Source: Papio anubis
Taxonomy: Eukaryota; Chordata; Mammalia; Primates; Cercopithecidae
Assembly: GCF_008728515.1 (NCBI RefSeq)
Contig: NC_044977.1
Coordinates: 1,697,501 to 1,761,500 of the forward strand
Direction of reading: 5' to 3'
DNA: 64,000 nucleotides
Part shown: piece by piece, positions 37,973 through 48,376 of the stretch
Numbering within the stretch: the stretch's first letter is position 1
Layout: the number at the start of each line of letters is the position of its first letter
Notes under the pieces: generated by a model
What the model was told of the DNA's origin: nothing
The model's input: only the letters and a program-made list of their open reading frames with translations
Database searches by the model: none
Made by a program: the position numbers and the translations under genes

Positions 37973-38060
37973 ACTTGCTATAAATGTAAATTAACGCAGC
38001 CATTATGGAAACAGCATATCGTTTTTCTTTGAAACGTAACGTACTGCTACCCTCTCTTCG

Positions 38061-39170
38061 GATTTCTTTCTCTTCATCATATGTAAAGACTTTATGGAGA
38101 ATTAGGGTAACACACACAGCGGTATGTGCTCTTCTTTTGACATACTTGTCAAGCCACACTTGACAATATAGTTTTCAGTTCTTTCTAGGGTAGAGGATTT
38201 AGGGGGAATACACACACACACACACGCACACACACATTTACAATTTGAAATTGCTTTGCTATTTTCTACATTTACAAGACCATTTCAGTTCTCTTCATCC
38301 AACACATGGGAATACTTCACCGTGGCTAACACTTTCTTGTCTTTATCGGCTCAGATAAAGAGCACAGGGCAAAACCCAAGGCAGAAATTAATAATTAGCA
38401 CAAAAATGGGAAGCGAGAGATGTTATTTTACTTTTGTTACATTTATGAATGTACATACAGACCCCAGAAACACATAAACAAATATCAGAATATACATATC
38501 TTCCTTCAAAATTTGAGAAGAGTAAAAATGATTTTACTCCTTTTTCTAAAAATAAGTTCTAGGCTTGCTGTGCTGGAACCTGCTGAAAAGCATGTTGTTC
38601 ACCTGAAAGAGAGAGAAGAAACAATATCCTGAAGACTTAGGGTAAAATAAATGATATCACCAAACACAAACGGATATACTGAGTGCTATACAAACCCCAA
38701 AGAGCATATTACAAGTTGAAGAGGGTACGGTATCAATTATATCATTATCTCACCCTACTCTCTGGCTGAATAGTCTGAAAGCCTAAAATTACAGTTGATG
38801 TTAGATTTCTTGGCTTCATTTGCAAATTGGAGTCATTTTCCCCCTTTTTGTTGAATGCCATAAACACATGTTTTATTGTTAAAGAGTAGCAGTCCTTTTA
38901 GTTTGTTATGATGTTTTTCTTCTTTTTCCATGTCAAAGGGCCTTTTAAAAAAAATGGATTGTAGCAAATTGGTGTAACATTGTATTTCTGAATGATTTGC
39001 AATGGTCTTAAATACCATTTGTGCTTAGGCTTTTTGGCATACCATTTTTTAGGAGACCAGATCTGGAGAAGGCCCTTCAACTGGCCAGATGTGCCATTTT
39101 GGAACAGATCGAGGGCCTGCCAAAACACCATTTGTTGCCAGTACCGGATATTGTAGGGGTGCTCATCACC
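38061..39170. other. Unassigned intron with CA repeat
   Basis: Contains a CA microsatellite at 38209-38236. A minus-strand open frame within 38898-39167 is discussed in findings. No repeat family recognised otherwise. Confidence 0.45.
38209..38236. repeat. CA microsatellite
   Basis: (CA) run with one CG interruption. Confidence 0.95.
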
Positions 39171-39179
39171 CTGTTACCA

Positions 39180-39630
39180 TATTTTTGCACTTCTTAACGT
39201 TGCATAAATAGGCAGCTGTTCTGTATCTAGAATATAAATGAGTCACCAGCTTGCTCTCCCTGGAGGATTTACCTGCAAGAGGGAACCACAGTGTTAACCC
39301 CTTCTCATCAGTTGCATGAATGTCACATTTAAATGCACGCTTTCCTCAGCCCATTCAGAAGCAAATCCTTATGCATACAAATCACACCTTTCTTGCCAGT
39401 TAGACAAGGGGGCCAAAAATATGCAGTTCACAGTGCTAAAATGGAACACATTTCTTTAGCAGTGAAAGCAGTAAATTAATCAGCTTATAAACTGAGAGTG
39501 AACAATTTGTGCTGAATTATTTCTTACTGCTCCTTCAATAAGAGACAGGTTCTCTAATCTCATAAAGGGCCATGACTTCATTAAGATGGAAAACCGTGTT
39601 AAAGGATGTGTTGCAAGAGACGAGAAAAGA
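39180..39630. promoter_or_regulatory. Candidate conserved noncoding block with octamer-like site
   Basis: Non-repetitive 450 bp including TTATGCATACAAATC (about 39369-39383), which resembles a POU/octamer site, plus TAATTAATCAG-type sequence near 39476 and no repeat signature. Its texture is like that of vertebrate noncoding enhancers near developmental genes. Conservation and activity are not visible here. Confidence 0.25.
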
Positions 39631-40536
39631 AAAACCCTGGAAGTCACTGAGTTGTCTCTCTGGAGCTCTTTTAAGGACAGGGAGTTTTATTTATTTGGAG
39701 AATGACAATTAACCTACAGACTTGGCACAACAAAGAAGCAGAGTGCTGAAGTGGGTCTCATTATAGGACACGGAGGGCAGTTGGTTTGACCTCATCCCCA
39801 CTCACAGCACGTGATTTACATACCAGGCTACCACAAGCTGCCTAATGTTGATTTCAAACAGCTCGATGTGTGCGTGTGTCTGTGTGTGTGTGTGCATGCG
39901 TGTGTGTGTAGGTTCATTTTACCTCGAGGTACTTTGGAACCAAACTTGTCAGTGTTGGATGTCCAAGCACAGAAACAGTGAAGCCGGTCAGGAAAAGCAG
40001 AGGCAGTTGTAGTATGTGGTACATTTGCTGATCTCAACTACTTTTTTGAATGTTTACCCTAAAATTGACGTAGCTCTGATTTACCACATAAACGCAGTCC
40101 TCTAGGGCTGAGCCATCTCTCCAGGCTTTTCATCTTGTCAGGAGCAGAGAAGCACAAGTAGATAGATAGGTGACATTTGGAGAGGCAGGCATGCCAGATT
40201 TTCGGTGGTTACAGCGGAGGCCCAACCTGCTGTTCTCCTTAATGAAAGGAAGGAAATTTCAGACAGGCAAAACTGCTATAAGGGATATCTCTGCCCTGAA
40301 TGTCACGCTGCCCAGATGTCACTCGGCAGGTGGAGTTGCAGAGAGAATGAAAATGTAGCCCTGCGTACGTGGGTGCTAGTGCGCTGCAAGGGTGAACTAT
40401 GAGTCTGTCTTCTGAAGTGTAATGAAAACAGTGTGGATCTTGTCTATGTTCATGTCATGAGAAAGGACTTCCTCAAAGAATTCTCACCCCACTTTCCCTC
40501 ACAGACCATTAGGCTTGCAGGCTCACAAACCACGTG
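39631..40536. other. Unassigned intron with TG repeat
   Basis: Contains the TG microsatellite at 39867-39910. No repeat family or exon recognised. Confidence 0.45.
39867..39910. repeat. TG microsatellite, interrupted
   Basis: Alternating TG with CG and CA interruptions. Potential Z-DNA former. Confidence 0.95.
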
Positions 40537-40538
40537 CG

Positions 40539-40576
<38 letters not shown>

Positions 40577-40577
40577 T
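40537..40577. repeat. TA/CA compound microsatellite
   Basis: A (TA)n run joins directly to a (CA)n run, about 350 bp upstream of the 40924 exon acceptor. Confidence 0.95.
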
Positions 40578-40579
40578 AT

Positions 40580-40820
40580 GAGTTTCTGTGTAGAAAATAG
40601 AATCATACTAATGAAGCGTTCTGCACCTTGCTTTTTTAATCAATCACACAACTGTACATGAATATTTCTCATTTTTTGACTTATTTCATTTTTAAAATTG
40701 AATTTTTGACCAAAGGTGCACGATCATTTAGTCAGCCATTCTCCTGTTGATGATCATTTATGTTGGCTCTAGAATATTTTAAGGTGGATGTAGCTATGTT
40801 CTCAGTAAAAATCCAGGCGA
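40580..40820 (-). mobile_element. Probable old L1 3' region fragment
   Basis: gttctgcaccttgctttttt, 'aatatttctcat', 'catttagtcagccattctcc', and 'tgttgatgatcatttatgttgg' follow the order of an antisense L1M-type 3' sequence (the '...cctattgatggacatttaggttg' block). Diverged. Confidence 0.5.
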
Positions 40821-40923
40821 TTTTTACTAGAACAAGGTAAACAAGACTTGAAGTGACCTTGTACAACCGAAAGCTTTAGTTACCGTCGCTGAGTTTTCTT
40901 TTCCTGTAATTATTTTTCCTCAG

Positions 40924-41081
40924 TGTTACGAGATGACTTCCGACAAAACCCCACAGATGTTGTAGTGGCAGCTGGAGAGCCTGCAATCCTGGAGTGCCAG
41001 CCTCCCCGGGGACACCCAGAACCCACCATCTACTGGAAAAAAGACAAAGTTCGAATTGATGACAAGGAAGAAAGAATAAGC
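40924..41081 (+). CDS. ROBO2: ROBO2 internal exon: first half of Ig-like domain 2
   Basis: This 158-nt exon completes a Leu codon with its first two bases (intron phase 1) and then encodes 52 whole codons beginning LRDDFRQNPTDVVVAAGEP. It ends exactly at a codon boundary (...EERIS). The Ig B-strand Cys is at 40995-40997 and the core Trp, in the IYWKK motif, at 41034-41036. The acceptor is a pyrimidine-rich tract ending ttttcctcag, and the donor is AGC|gtgagt. ROBO2 is a single-pass receptor for SLIT1-3; Ig1 with Ig2 forms the ligand-binding tip (family knowledge). The assignment to ROBO2 over ROBO1 rests on VVVAAGEPAILEC and IYWKKDKVRIDDKEERIS, where ROBO1 differs as I recall it. The exon is not a multiple of three, so skipping it alone would shift the frame. 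Confidence 0.97.
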
Positions 41082-41330
41082 GTGAGTTAAATTAAAATCA
41101 TGGCCCAGAGAGATTGAATTTTCAGTCTCAAAATACAAAATAGATGTATTTTATCCTTTAACTTATTATTAATATAATTGTTTTTGAATGTTAATTACAA
41201 TTTATACTGCCTTGAAAAGATTTAAAAACATGTGGATGAGACTATAACAGACAAAAATTATGTAAATCCAGAGTATATGAAATATTAATTGCACCAATCT
41301 GAATTGTATCTTTACCCTGCAATATTTGGC

Positions 41331-41635
41331 TTTTTTTTTTTTTTTTTTTTTTTTTTGAAACGGAGTCTTGCTCTGTCGCCCAGGCCAGAGTGCAGTGGTG
41401 CGATCTCCCTCACCCCAACCTCCGCCTCCTGGTTTCAAGTGATTCTCTTGCCTCAGCTTCCCAAGTAGCTGGGACTACAGGCGGGCACCTCCACGCCCAG
41501 CTAATTTTTGTGATTTTTGTATAGACAGGGTTTCACCATGTTGGCCTGGATGGTCTCCATCTCATGACCTCATGATCCACCCACCTCAGCCTCCCAATGT
41601 GCAGGGATTACAGGTGTGAGCCACTGTGCCCAGCG
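41331..41635 (-). mobile_element. AluS (Sc-like), antisense, long T-tract
   Basis: A pure T26 tract (41331-41356) leads into gaaacggagtcttgctctg. Both arms are present and it ends gtgagccactgtgcccagc. It lies 250 bp downstream of the donor of the 40924 exon. 'catgacctcatgatcc' fits Sc with CpG decay. Confidence 0.92.
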
Positions 41636-42235
41636 GATGTTATAGCTCTTTTATAAAAACTCCAGAAGCTTCTGTTAGCCATGCAGTACATGAGTGTTAA
41701 ACTATAAATGATAGCCATAAGCCACATTAACTACATCTAATTTTGCACCATTTTCAAAAATTATAAGTGAAAATAATTTAAGGTGATGAATATCTCAAAT
41801 GCTGTTTCCAGTTTTTCCAATTAAATAATATTTATAACAGTAAAATTTTATACATGAATTGATTTAAAAGCAGATTGAATAGATATGAAATAAAATTGAA
41901 ATCAAAATAGCTGACTGATTCTGCATGTTAGCTCATGCGGAAAAATAACTGTTTTCAAAGGAAATTTATAATCAGATTCATCAGTTGATTAATATTCAAA
42001 ATGAAACACACAGAAACAGGGGAATGGCATGTCATCATTTTATTTCTTCAGAGGATCCATGCAATATTCATATGTGAAGTTTTTAAGTGAGAACCAACCC
42101 ACAGAAATAGTATATAATTGCTTAACTTTCTGATATTATTCAGTAGTAAAATTTTTATATTCAGTACAACTGAGAGTGAATATATTTAATTTAAGATAAT
42201 TTCTCATTTGGCTGAATAAATGTGCCATTTTAATA
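41636..42235. other. Unassigned AT-rich intron
   Basis: No element recognised. Confidence 0.45.
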
Positions 42236-42317
42236 AAAAATCTATAAAGTATTGATATATTAATATATATATAGTCTTTATATATATGTATATATGTATA
42301 TATAATTTTTGTGTGTG
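42236..42317. repeat. TA-rich and TG microsatellite at an Alu tail
   Basis: Alternating TA/TG tracts end in (TG)5 immediately before the antisense AluY, where its T tail would be expected. The A-tail has probably been replaced by dinucleotide repeats. Confidence 0.75.
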
Positions 42318-42602
42318 TGTGAGATGGAGTCTCGCTCTGTTGCCCAGGCTGGAGTGTAGTGGTGCGATCCCGGCTCACTGCAAGCTCTGCCTCCCGGGTT
42401 CATGCCATTCTCCTGCCTCAGCCTCCCAAGTAGCTGGGACTACAGGTGCCGCCACCACGCCCGGCTAATTTTTTGTATTTTTTAGTAGAGATGGGGTTTC
42501 ACCATATTAACGAGGATGGTCTCAATCTCCTGACCTCATGATCTGCCCACCTTGGCCTCCCAGAGTGCTGGGATTACAGGCGTGAGCCACCGCACCCGGC
42601 CA
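42318..42602 (-). mobile_element. AluY, antisense
   Basis: 'ctgcaagctctgcctcccgg' and 'gttcatgccattctcctgcc' are AluY left-arm diagnostics (after CpG decay). The right end is caggcgtgagccaccgcacc. It lacks a simple poly(T), which is replaced by TG repeats. Confidence 0.93.
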
Positions 42603-42676
42603 ATGTACACAGTGTGATTACAACATAAAACAGAACCAGATAGGCTGTAGAACAGATAACAATGTATATTCATGTG

Positions 42677-43421
42677 TTTCTGGTATAGAGGAAAAGAGAA
42701 TTTTTCCCTTCACCCTTCAAAGATTTAAGTCTTTTAGTCCGCTGAAATAAACTGGCAATAGACAGTTTAATGGAAGGAGAAGCATAGAAAAATATTTATA
42801 TGTAAGTGCAAGGGAATCATACAAAGTATAAAACTCAAAGAAGGGATAGATGGTTGATGCTTAATTACCCTCTTCATAGGATGAGGGAAGTGGGGATAGT
42901 AGGCAATTTCAGAGGAAGATTAAATGATCTTCATAGAAGATGAATGGGCCCAACAAATAGACAATAGCCTGAGACAAAGTTCCTCTGACCTCTGGAAGAG
43001 GTGGTAACAAGTTCTGGGAAGGTGAGGGGCAGAACTGCACTGCAAACAAAGGTTTTCTTATTACGTAGATAAAGTCTCTCAGATGACAACCCCAAGAAGA
43101 ATAGTTGAACAGTCTGTCCAGTAGGCATGGTAATGACCTTTAGTTTCTTCTTTGGTAATTAATCTTTACAGGTTAATGAGATTTCAGACAGGGGATTTAG
43201 GGCAATTGTGTTTCTTTTGGAAGACCTTTTCTCAGTCAGATAAGGGAACTTTAGCAAGCTCCCCTCTCTGTTCTTGGGGCAAAGGAGGGGACAGAAACAA
43301 AGGAATGTCAGAGAGACATTGATGTTAAGGAAGTTTCTGAGGACTTACGATTTCCTTTAATTCAAAGTGCTCAGAAAGCCAAAGCACCACATTTTGGGGT
43401 ATCATTTTCTGAGACCCAACA
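42677..43421 (-). mobile_element. Endogenous retrovirus solo LTR, antisense
   Basis: On the minus strand it begins TGTTGGGTCTCAGAAAATG with ATACCCCAAAATGTGGTGC and ends near ATCTTTGAAGGGTGAAGGG. It is a relative of the LTRs at 35.4 and 36.75 kb: shared 'gaagagggtaattaagcatc', 'cagtttatttcagcggac' and 5' blocks. About 745 bp, with no internal viral genes beside it, so it is solo. Ends are approximate and the family name uncertain. Confidence 0.65.
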
Positions 43422-44538
43422 CGAGTCTGACTGTTAACACTGTGAGATTGACATTACCAAAGAGAGTTTTGTTCTCAGTGGGCTTGCTTAGGTACCAAGT
43501 TTATGAAAATGTGCTCCCAATGATGGAGTAAAATCAGCCAATGTTTAAGGATTGGTAGTTTATATTTATAGCATTTAGCTCTTGCCTATTTAAAGGAGTG
43601 CTGGCAGCTGAATAATCCAGGATGACCTTCCTCACAAGTCGGGCAATTGGTTGACTCTCAGCTGGATATCTTGGTTCCCCTCCTTATGATCTCTAATTTT
43701 CCAGCAGGCTAGTTCAGTAGGTTCCCATGTTGGTCTCAGGGTTCCAACTCAGCAAGAGAAGGCAAGACACAATGTACAAGAACCTTTCTTCCAGGGAAAT
43801 ATGTGCTTTAGTTCCATTGGTCAAATCAAGTCGTATTACCTAGCTCTCAGCTTCAAGGGGGAGGAGAAATGACCTTCATAGCCATTTTTATAAGCTCTCA
43901 TTTTATTCTATTCTATTCTCAATTCTCAGACAGAATTGAGAACAGGTTAATGGTCTTTTCCACCTATGTAAAAAAAAAGTTGAAAATTCCTTTCTATAGC
44001 ATGACAAGTTGTAAATCTTGAAACATCTCTGATAAGAGCCAACCTACATGAGTTGTTTTTGCCTGTGAAATTAAAAAATAATGGAGAAAACCAACATGTT
44101 CTTATCTTGTATTTCTTCAAGAACACTCAATCCTTGTAAAGCTAATATTGAATTAAATGAATACCAAAAAAAAAAAAAAAACTGGAAAAGAAACTGAGTT
44201 ATACATTTACTGAAAGCCTAACTCTGCTTTAATGTTCTCTTTAGCAAATACATATTTTAATATTATTGCATTTGTTTTTATCAGCCAATAAATGCTTCTC
44301 ATTTAAGAAATCTTGAAGGGGAACCTATTAGATGCTAATGATTTATACCAATACATATTACCATTTTATAAATTGTGTTTGTTTTTATCCAACCTGCCAT
44401 TTTCATCAAGAATTATCTCTTCAATACAAGTAATATGAGACAAAGATGATTAATACTAACAGTTGAAATGTGAATTTTAGGGAGACAAAGATTTTTACCA
44501 TTTGATTTACTACTGTCTCTTAAGTGTCCAGAATACTG

Positions 44539-44540
<2 letters not shown>
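43422..44540. other. Unassigned intron sequence
   Basis: No repeat family recognised with confidence. An A-tract lies near 44166-44180. Confidence 0.45.

Positions 44541-44573
<33 letters not shown>
44541..44573. repeat. TA microsatellite
   Basis: Uninterrupted TA run of about 17 units, adjoining the inverted repeat. Confidence 0.97.
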
Positions 44574-44578
<5 letters not shown>

Positions 44579-44623
44579 GAAAGTATATATATACACACAC
44601 ACATATATATATACTTTCTGAAT
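44574..44623. repeat. Perfect 20-bp inverted repeat with CA loop
   Basis: ATTCAGAAAGTATATATATA (44574-44593) and its exact reverse complement (44604-44623) flank a 10-nt CA loop. It can extrude as a hairpin or cruciform. It lies about 390 bp upstream of the 45013 exon. Confidence 0.97.
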
Positions 44624-45012
44624 CCCTCTGATTCAGATGGGTTTTATTAGATTATTTTAAATGAATATCAGTGTTTCTGATGACAAATGACAATAGCAGT
44701 TTATTCAGATGAATTTCAGTGTGAGGACTAACTACTGGGATTTAGTGGGGTCAGTCACAAGACTCAAAATAGGATCAGGAAAGAGAGGACAGCTGCCTTA
44801 AAAAATATTTTTATGAAGAAAGTATGGAAATATATACTGAGGGTGAATTTAAGAAAAGAAAGCACACCTACAAATGCCAAAATAATGGGAGAGATTTTTC
44901 CTTTGGGAAACAAATATGCTTAAATACTCAAAACTATTTATTAATGACCTTTTATTTTCTGTTCTGTTCCTTTTTCTTTCCCTTCTCTTTTCTTTTTGTT
45001 TGATTATAACAG
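44624..45012. other. Intron end leading to the Ig2 second exon
   Basis: Unique sequence ending in a roughly 60-nt polypyrimidine tract and the acceptor. No repeat seen. Confidence 0.6.
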
Positions 45013-45133
45013 ATCCGTGGTGGAAAACTGATGATCTCCAATACCAGGAAAAGTGATGCAGGGATGTATACTTGTGTTGGTACCAACATGGTGGGAGAAA
45101 GGGACAGTGACCCAGCAGAGCTGACTGTCTTTG
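45013..45133 (+). CDS. ROBO2: ROBO2 internal exon: second half of Ig-like domain 2
   Basis: This 121-nt exon starts in phase 0 (ATC CGT GGT GGA: IRGGKLMIS) and ends after the first base of a Glu codon (phase 1). It carries the Ig F-strand signature DAGMYTC; its Cys at 45073-45075 should pair with the Cys in the preceding exon. It continues VGTNMVGERDSDPAELTVF, the G strand that closes Ig2. The acceptor has a long, strong polypyrimidine tract of about 60 nt ending gattataacag, and TTAATGAC near 44940 could be a branch site (inference). The donor is TTTG|gtaaaa, somewhat weak at +5. ROBO2 has NMVGERDSDPAEL where ROBO1 has a different stretch. With the preceding exon it makes a 279-nt, in-frame Ig2 unit. 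Confidence 0.97.
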
Positions 45134-45439
45134 GTAAAACTTTCTTCTAAATTATAATTTTTTAATTTTTATCAATTTTTTTTTGCTTTTAAGTATTACT
45201 AACATTAAAACCTGGGCCATATAAGGACAGTTACTCATGACTTTTGGTAAGCAGTGACAAATTAGAATTATCTTGTTTTCTGGCTTTCCAATAAAAGCTT
45301 TGATGTAAAGAAAAAATTATTTGAAGCTTCAGTTAACTTACATTGTTCATATATTTGTTAGATTTTGGAGTTCATCAAAAGGTAAAAATATGTTCTTTCT
45401 CAAAGCCTATTTGAGATATTACATCTATCTAAAGTTTAT

Positions 45440-45500
45440 CACTCATTCCACTCTCATGCATTTATCAGGTAGCTATTATGTGCAAGACACAGGGTAAGGA
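45440..45500 (-). repeat. Short L2 3' end fragment, antisense
   Basis: catttatcaggtagctatta followed by tgtgcaagacacagggtaagg resembles the antisense L2 terminus. Confidence 0.45.
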
Positions 45501-46189
45501 TTTTTAAAAATTAGAGAGTATAGTACAAAAAAACTTGTTTTCCCAGTTTTTAGAAATTCCAACTGAAGTATTTATAATTTCAACTATTGATAAAAATACT
45601 ATGTATGCACACATATAAATTCAAAATTACAAAAAGGACCCCTAAAATGAGATATTTTGTTATGATATTCCTGTTCCTTCAACTTTAAGAACCAAGGCTC
45701 TCCTTAGCTGGATAAATGCAATTAATAGGTTAAAAACTGATTAGAACCATATCACATAAATGGTGGATAAAGTATCAGAAAGGAGAAAACTGGGGACAAA
45801 GATGGTCAAGGAAACAAATGTAAGGAAAATACTACAAGGCAACTGTGGAAGATTGAAAGAGAGATAAAATGACAAAAAAAAATGGAGAAAACAGATATGC
45901 TAAATATACTAAAAAATTAAACACTCTTTTAGAATACACAGAAGTTCTATTCAAACCTCTGTATAGACACACATTTATAGACACACACATGCACACACAT
46001 ACGTGTACATATATGTATGTATGTATATGTACATGTGTATATATACAATCTTCATTACACATTTTACTATTGCAGATATTAGGTGATATTTTAAGAGCAA
46101 AAATATCATTGTGATGTGTAAATTATTTTTCAGTACCAGTAAAATAATCCTCTACTTCTGTGCATGATATAAAATCCCTATTTGTGGTC
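45501..46189. other. Unassigned intron with CA/TG microsatellite
   Basis: CA/TG/TA compound repeat at about 45965-46045. The rest is unassigned. Confidence 0.5.
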
Positions 46190-46480
46190 ATTACTCAGAA
46201 CACACCCAAGTGTGGCACCAAAGCCCTGCATAGGTCCCTAAAGAAACTTATTTTGCTAGTTTGGGAGATGCCATCCCATGGTGTAATGGGAGTGCCACTA
46301 TAGAAAGAACTGTATCAAGATGTCTGCGATTTTTCAAGTGTTAAGATTGTGCTTTATGCATGTGTACCAGAATGCAGACCTCTCCTTTCAATCATTCTGA
46401 GCACCGGGTAATCTCTGGTAACACTCCCTGCGGCTACTAAGCAGCTTGAAGTCCCAAATGACAAAGCTAGGAGAAATCCC
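46190..46480. promoter_or_regulatory. Candidate noncoding block
   Basis: Balanced-composition, non-repetitive stretch (about 290 bp) in AT-rich intron. No motif beyond composition supports a function. Confidence 0.15.
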
Positions 46481-48320
46481 ATAATTCGTTAAAGGAATTG
46501 AATAGAAAAACTAAAATTGTTCAAAGTGTGCATGTAGATTTCTATCCTGCAGAGCTCAGACAAGTTTGAGTTTGCCCCTTCCTTTCATGCAGTCCTCTGT
46601 AAGAGTCTCAAGATGTGCTCCACTGTGTAATGAATAAAATACAGTTTTGCCTGGGAAGATATGATATTAGTGGTCACTGAACGTTAGCATTGAAAGCCCA
46701 CAAGTACAGCTCTTCTATTTAAAGAAACACTCGTTGCTGTTTTTCTGTAACTACCACAAACTCTGGAATAGAAAAAAAAAAAAAAGCTGTATTACTACAG
46801 CATAGACTGCCTTCAGAAGGAAATTGAAAGAGTTTAATGTCATTACTGAAGCAATTAGACTTAACACTAATGAGACATCCTCATGAAATATTTACTGTAC
46901 CTTCCCTAAAGAAATGATGAGAACTACTGGGGATTCCTAAACATGTCAAGAGTTATGTGAGAACTTCTAAATTATTTCGAAAATAGCTATCATCCAAAGA
47001 GACTGAATTTGTCTAGAGGCAGTTCCCCTGGCAGAATTGATTTAGGAAACTGAGAAATGTTTATTAGATGGTGTAAGCTAGTCAGAACTGACCTGAGGGG
47101 TGATAAGTACAAGATTAAGTTGAGGGAAAAACTAACTTTCCATTATTGGTAAGAAAACAACATCCAAATCCAAAAGAAAAACAACAACAAAGAAAGTGAT
47201 GGTCCAAATCAAGGATGTGACAAGTATTGCCCGAGAAACCCCTTCTGTATCTTGGCTCCTTATTCTTAGAGAATGTAAAAGAAACAGTGTACTATTAATA
47301 GAGAGATCTTCTTTATTTTACGCTGGTACTCCTACATCTAATACACATTTTCCAATAAAACTCTTTATATTTTAGCATTGTTACATATTATCAGTTTTGA
47401 CTTAATGTTTACATAAGTAAAATTGATTATACTTCATACAATTTTATTTTCATGGAGCAGCAATTTCACTTTTAAAGGTCTGGCTACTATAACCATTCTG
47501 TAGCTACAGAAGGTTTTTAAATGTCCTTTGCAATTCAATCTTTACCTTAAGATATGTTATACAGAACAAGTAACATTTTGTTGTTCAAAAAAATAAGTAT
47601 ATGTATAAGTAAAATAACATTTAATTGTTCAAGAAATGTAATTCACTTGTAAATGCCAAGAAAAACAGTGAAAGGATTAAAGTTTTTTTTTTTCAATATA
47701 ATAGCTATCTACTTTCCGAGACATATTGCTAGGAAAAGGAATTTCTCAATTCTTTAAGTATTTTGATTCTAGTGGGCTTGGACTTTGAAGTTTTATAGTT
47801 TAATATTTCAACAGTATATATTTTAAATGTGCCATTTGGTCATATCAAAGATATGATCAGTGTGACCTAATTTTAAAAAGTTACTGTGCCATTCTCCACA
47901 AATCACGTATTGTGGTTGATCTTCTAATATTTTTTGGCCATGAAATAACATCCTAATTAACTGGGCATTATCAAATCTAAAAATTAGAAGTAGGTATCAT
48001 AGTCTACAATAGCACTCACATCTATGGCTAATCTATACACCTTCCTGAAGAATAGCCCTGGAAGTTTACATATGTTAAGCTCTAAAGATCCCGGATGGCA
48101 AAGAAAGTAGAGTTGAAGTAAATCATTCAGTTTCTAATTATGAGTAGATCTCAGAGAACTGCTATCCAAAATTCAACTGGGTTTTAAAAATGACATGTGG
48201 ATTTTAAAATGATTTTTAGGTGTTTATCAATGCAATACATGAAAACTTATTTTATGTGTAACATTTGTAAAACATAATAAATATTACAAAACTTAGAATG
48301 AAATACAGGAATCTCTTGCC
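46481..48320. other. Unassigned AT-rich intron
   Basis: A poly(A) tract lies at about 46770-46785. No repeat family or exon recognised. Confidence 0.45.
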
Positions 48321-48322
48321 CC

Positions 48323-48357
<35 letters not shown>

Positions 48358-48376
48358 TCTCGCCCACACACACACA
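48323..48376. repeat. CA microsatellite, two runs
   Basis: A (CA)16 run, a ctgtctcgcc spacer and a second short CA run. It gives the Cys-Val-repeat open frame on the minus strand. Confidence 0.97.

Larger units (their letters stand above)
36600..38060 (+). mobile_element. Old L1 fragment, sense, split by an LTR
   Basis: Just before the LTR, gggtgttgagaaaagcagac then ccttgtatag matches the L1 ORF2 3' region (gtgttggcgaggatgtggag type). Just after the LTR, ataaatgtaaattaacgcag then ccattatggaaacagcat continues the same L1 region. The L1 was therefore in place before the LTR inserted. Its outer limits are vague. Confidence 0.65.
1..40923 (+). other. ROBO2: ROBO2 upstream intron (3' part)
   Basis: Intron of phase 1, at least 40.9 kb, ending at the acceptor of the 40924 exon. 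Its content is itemised in separate entries. No additional exon with good splice sites and open Ig-like coding was recognised in it. Confidence 0.9.
41082..45012 (+). other. ROBO2: ROBO2 intron, phase 0, 3.9 kb
   Basis: Complete intron from gtgagt to ...ataacag, splitting Ig2 at a codon boundary. It contains two antisense Alus, an antisense retroviral LTR, TA/CA microsatellites and an AT-rich hairpin sequence. Confidence 0.95.

Noticed and set aside
40926..41138. Minus-strand open frame over the Ig2 exon
   Set aside because: Antisense shadow of the real exon.
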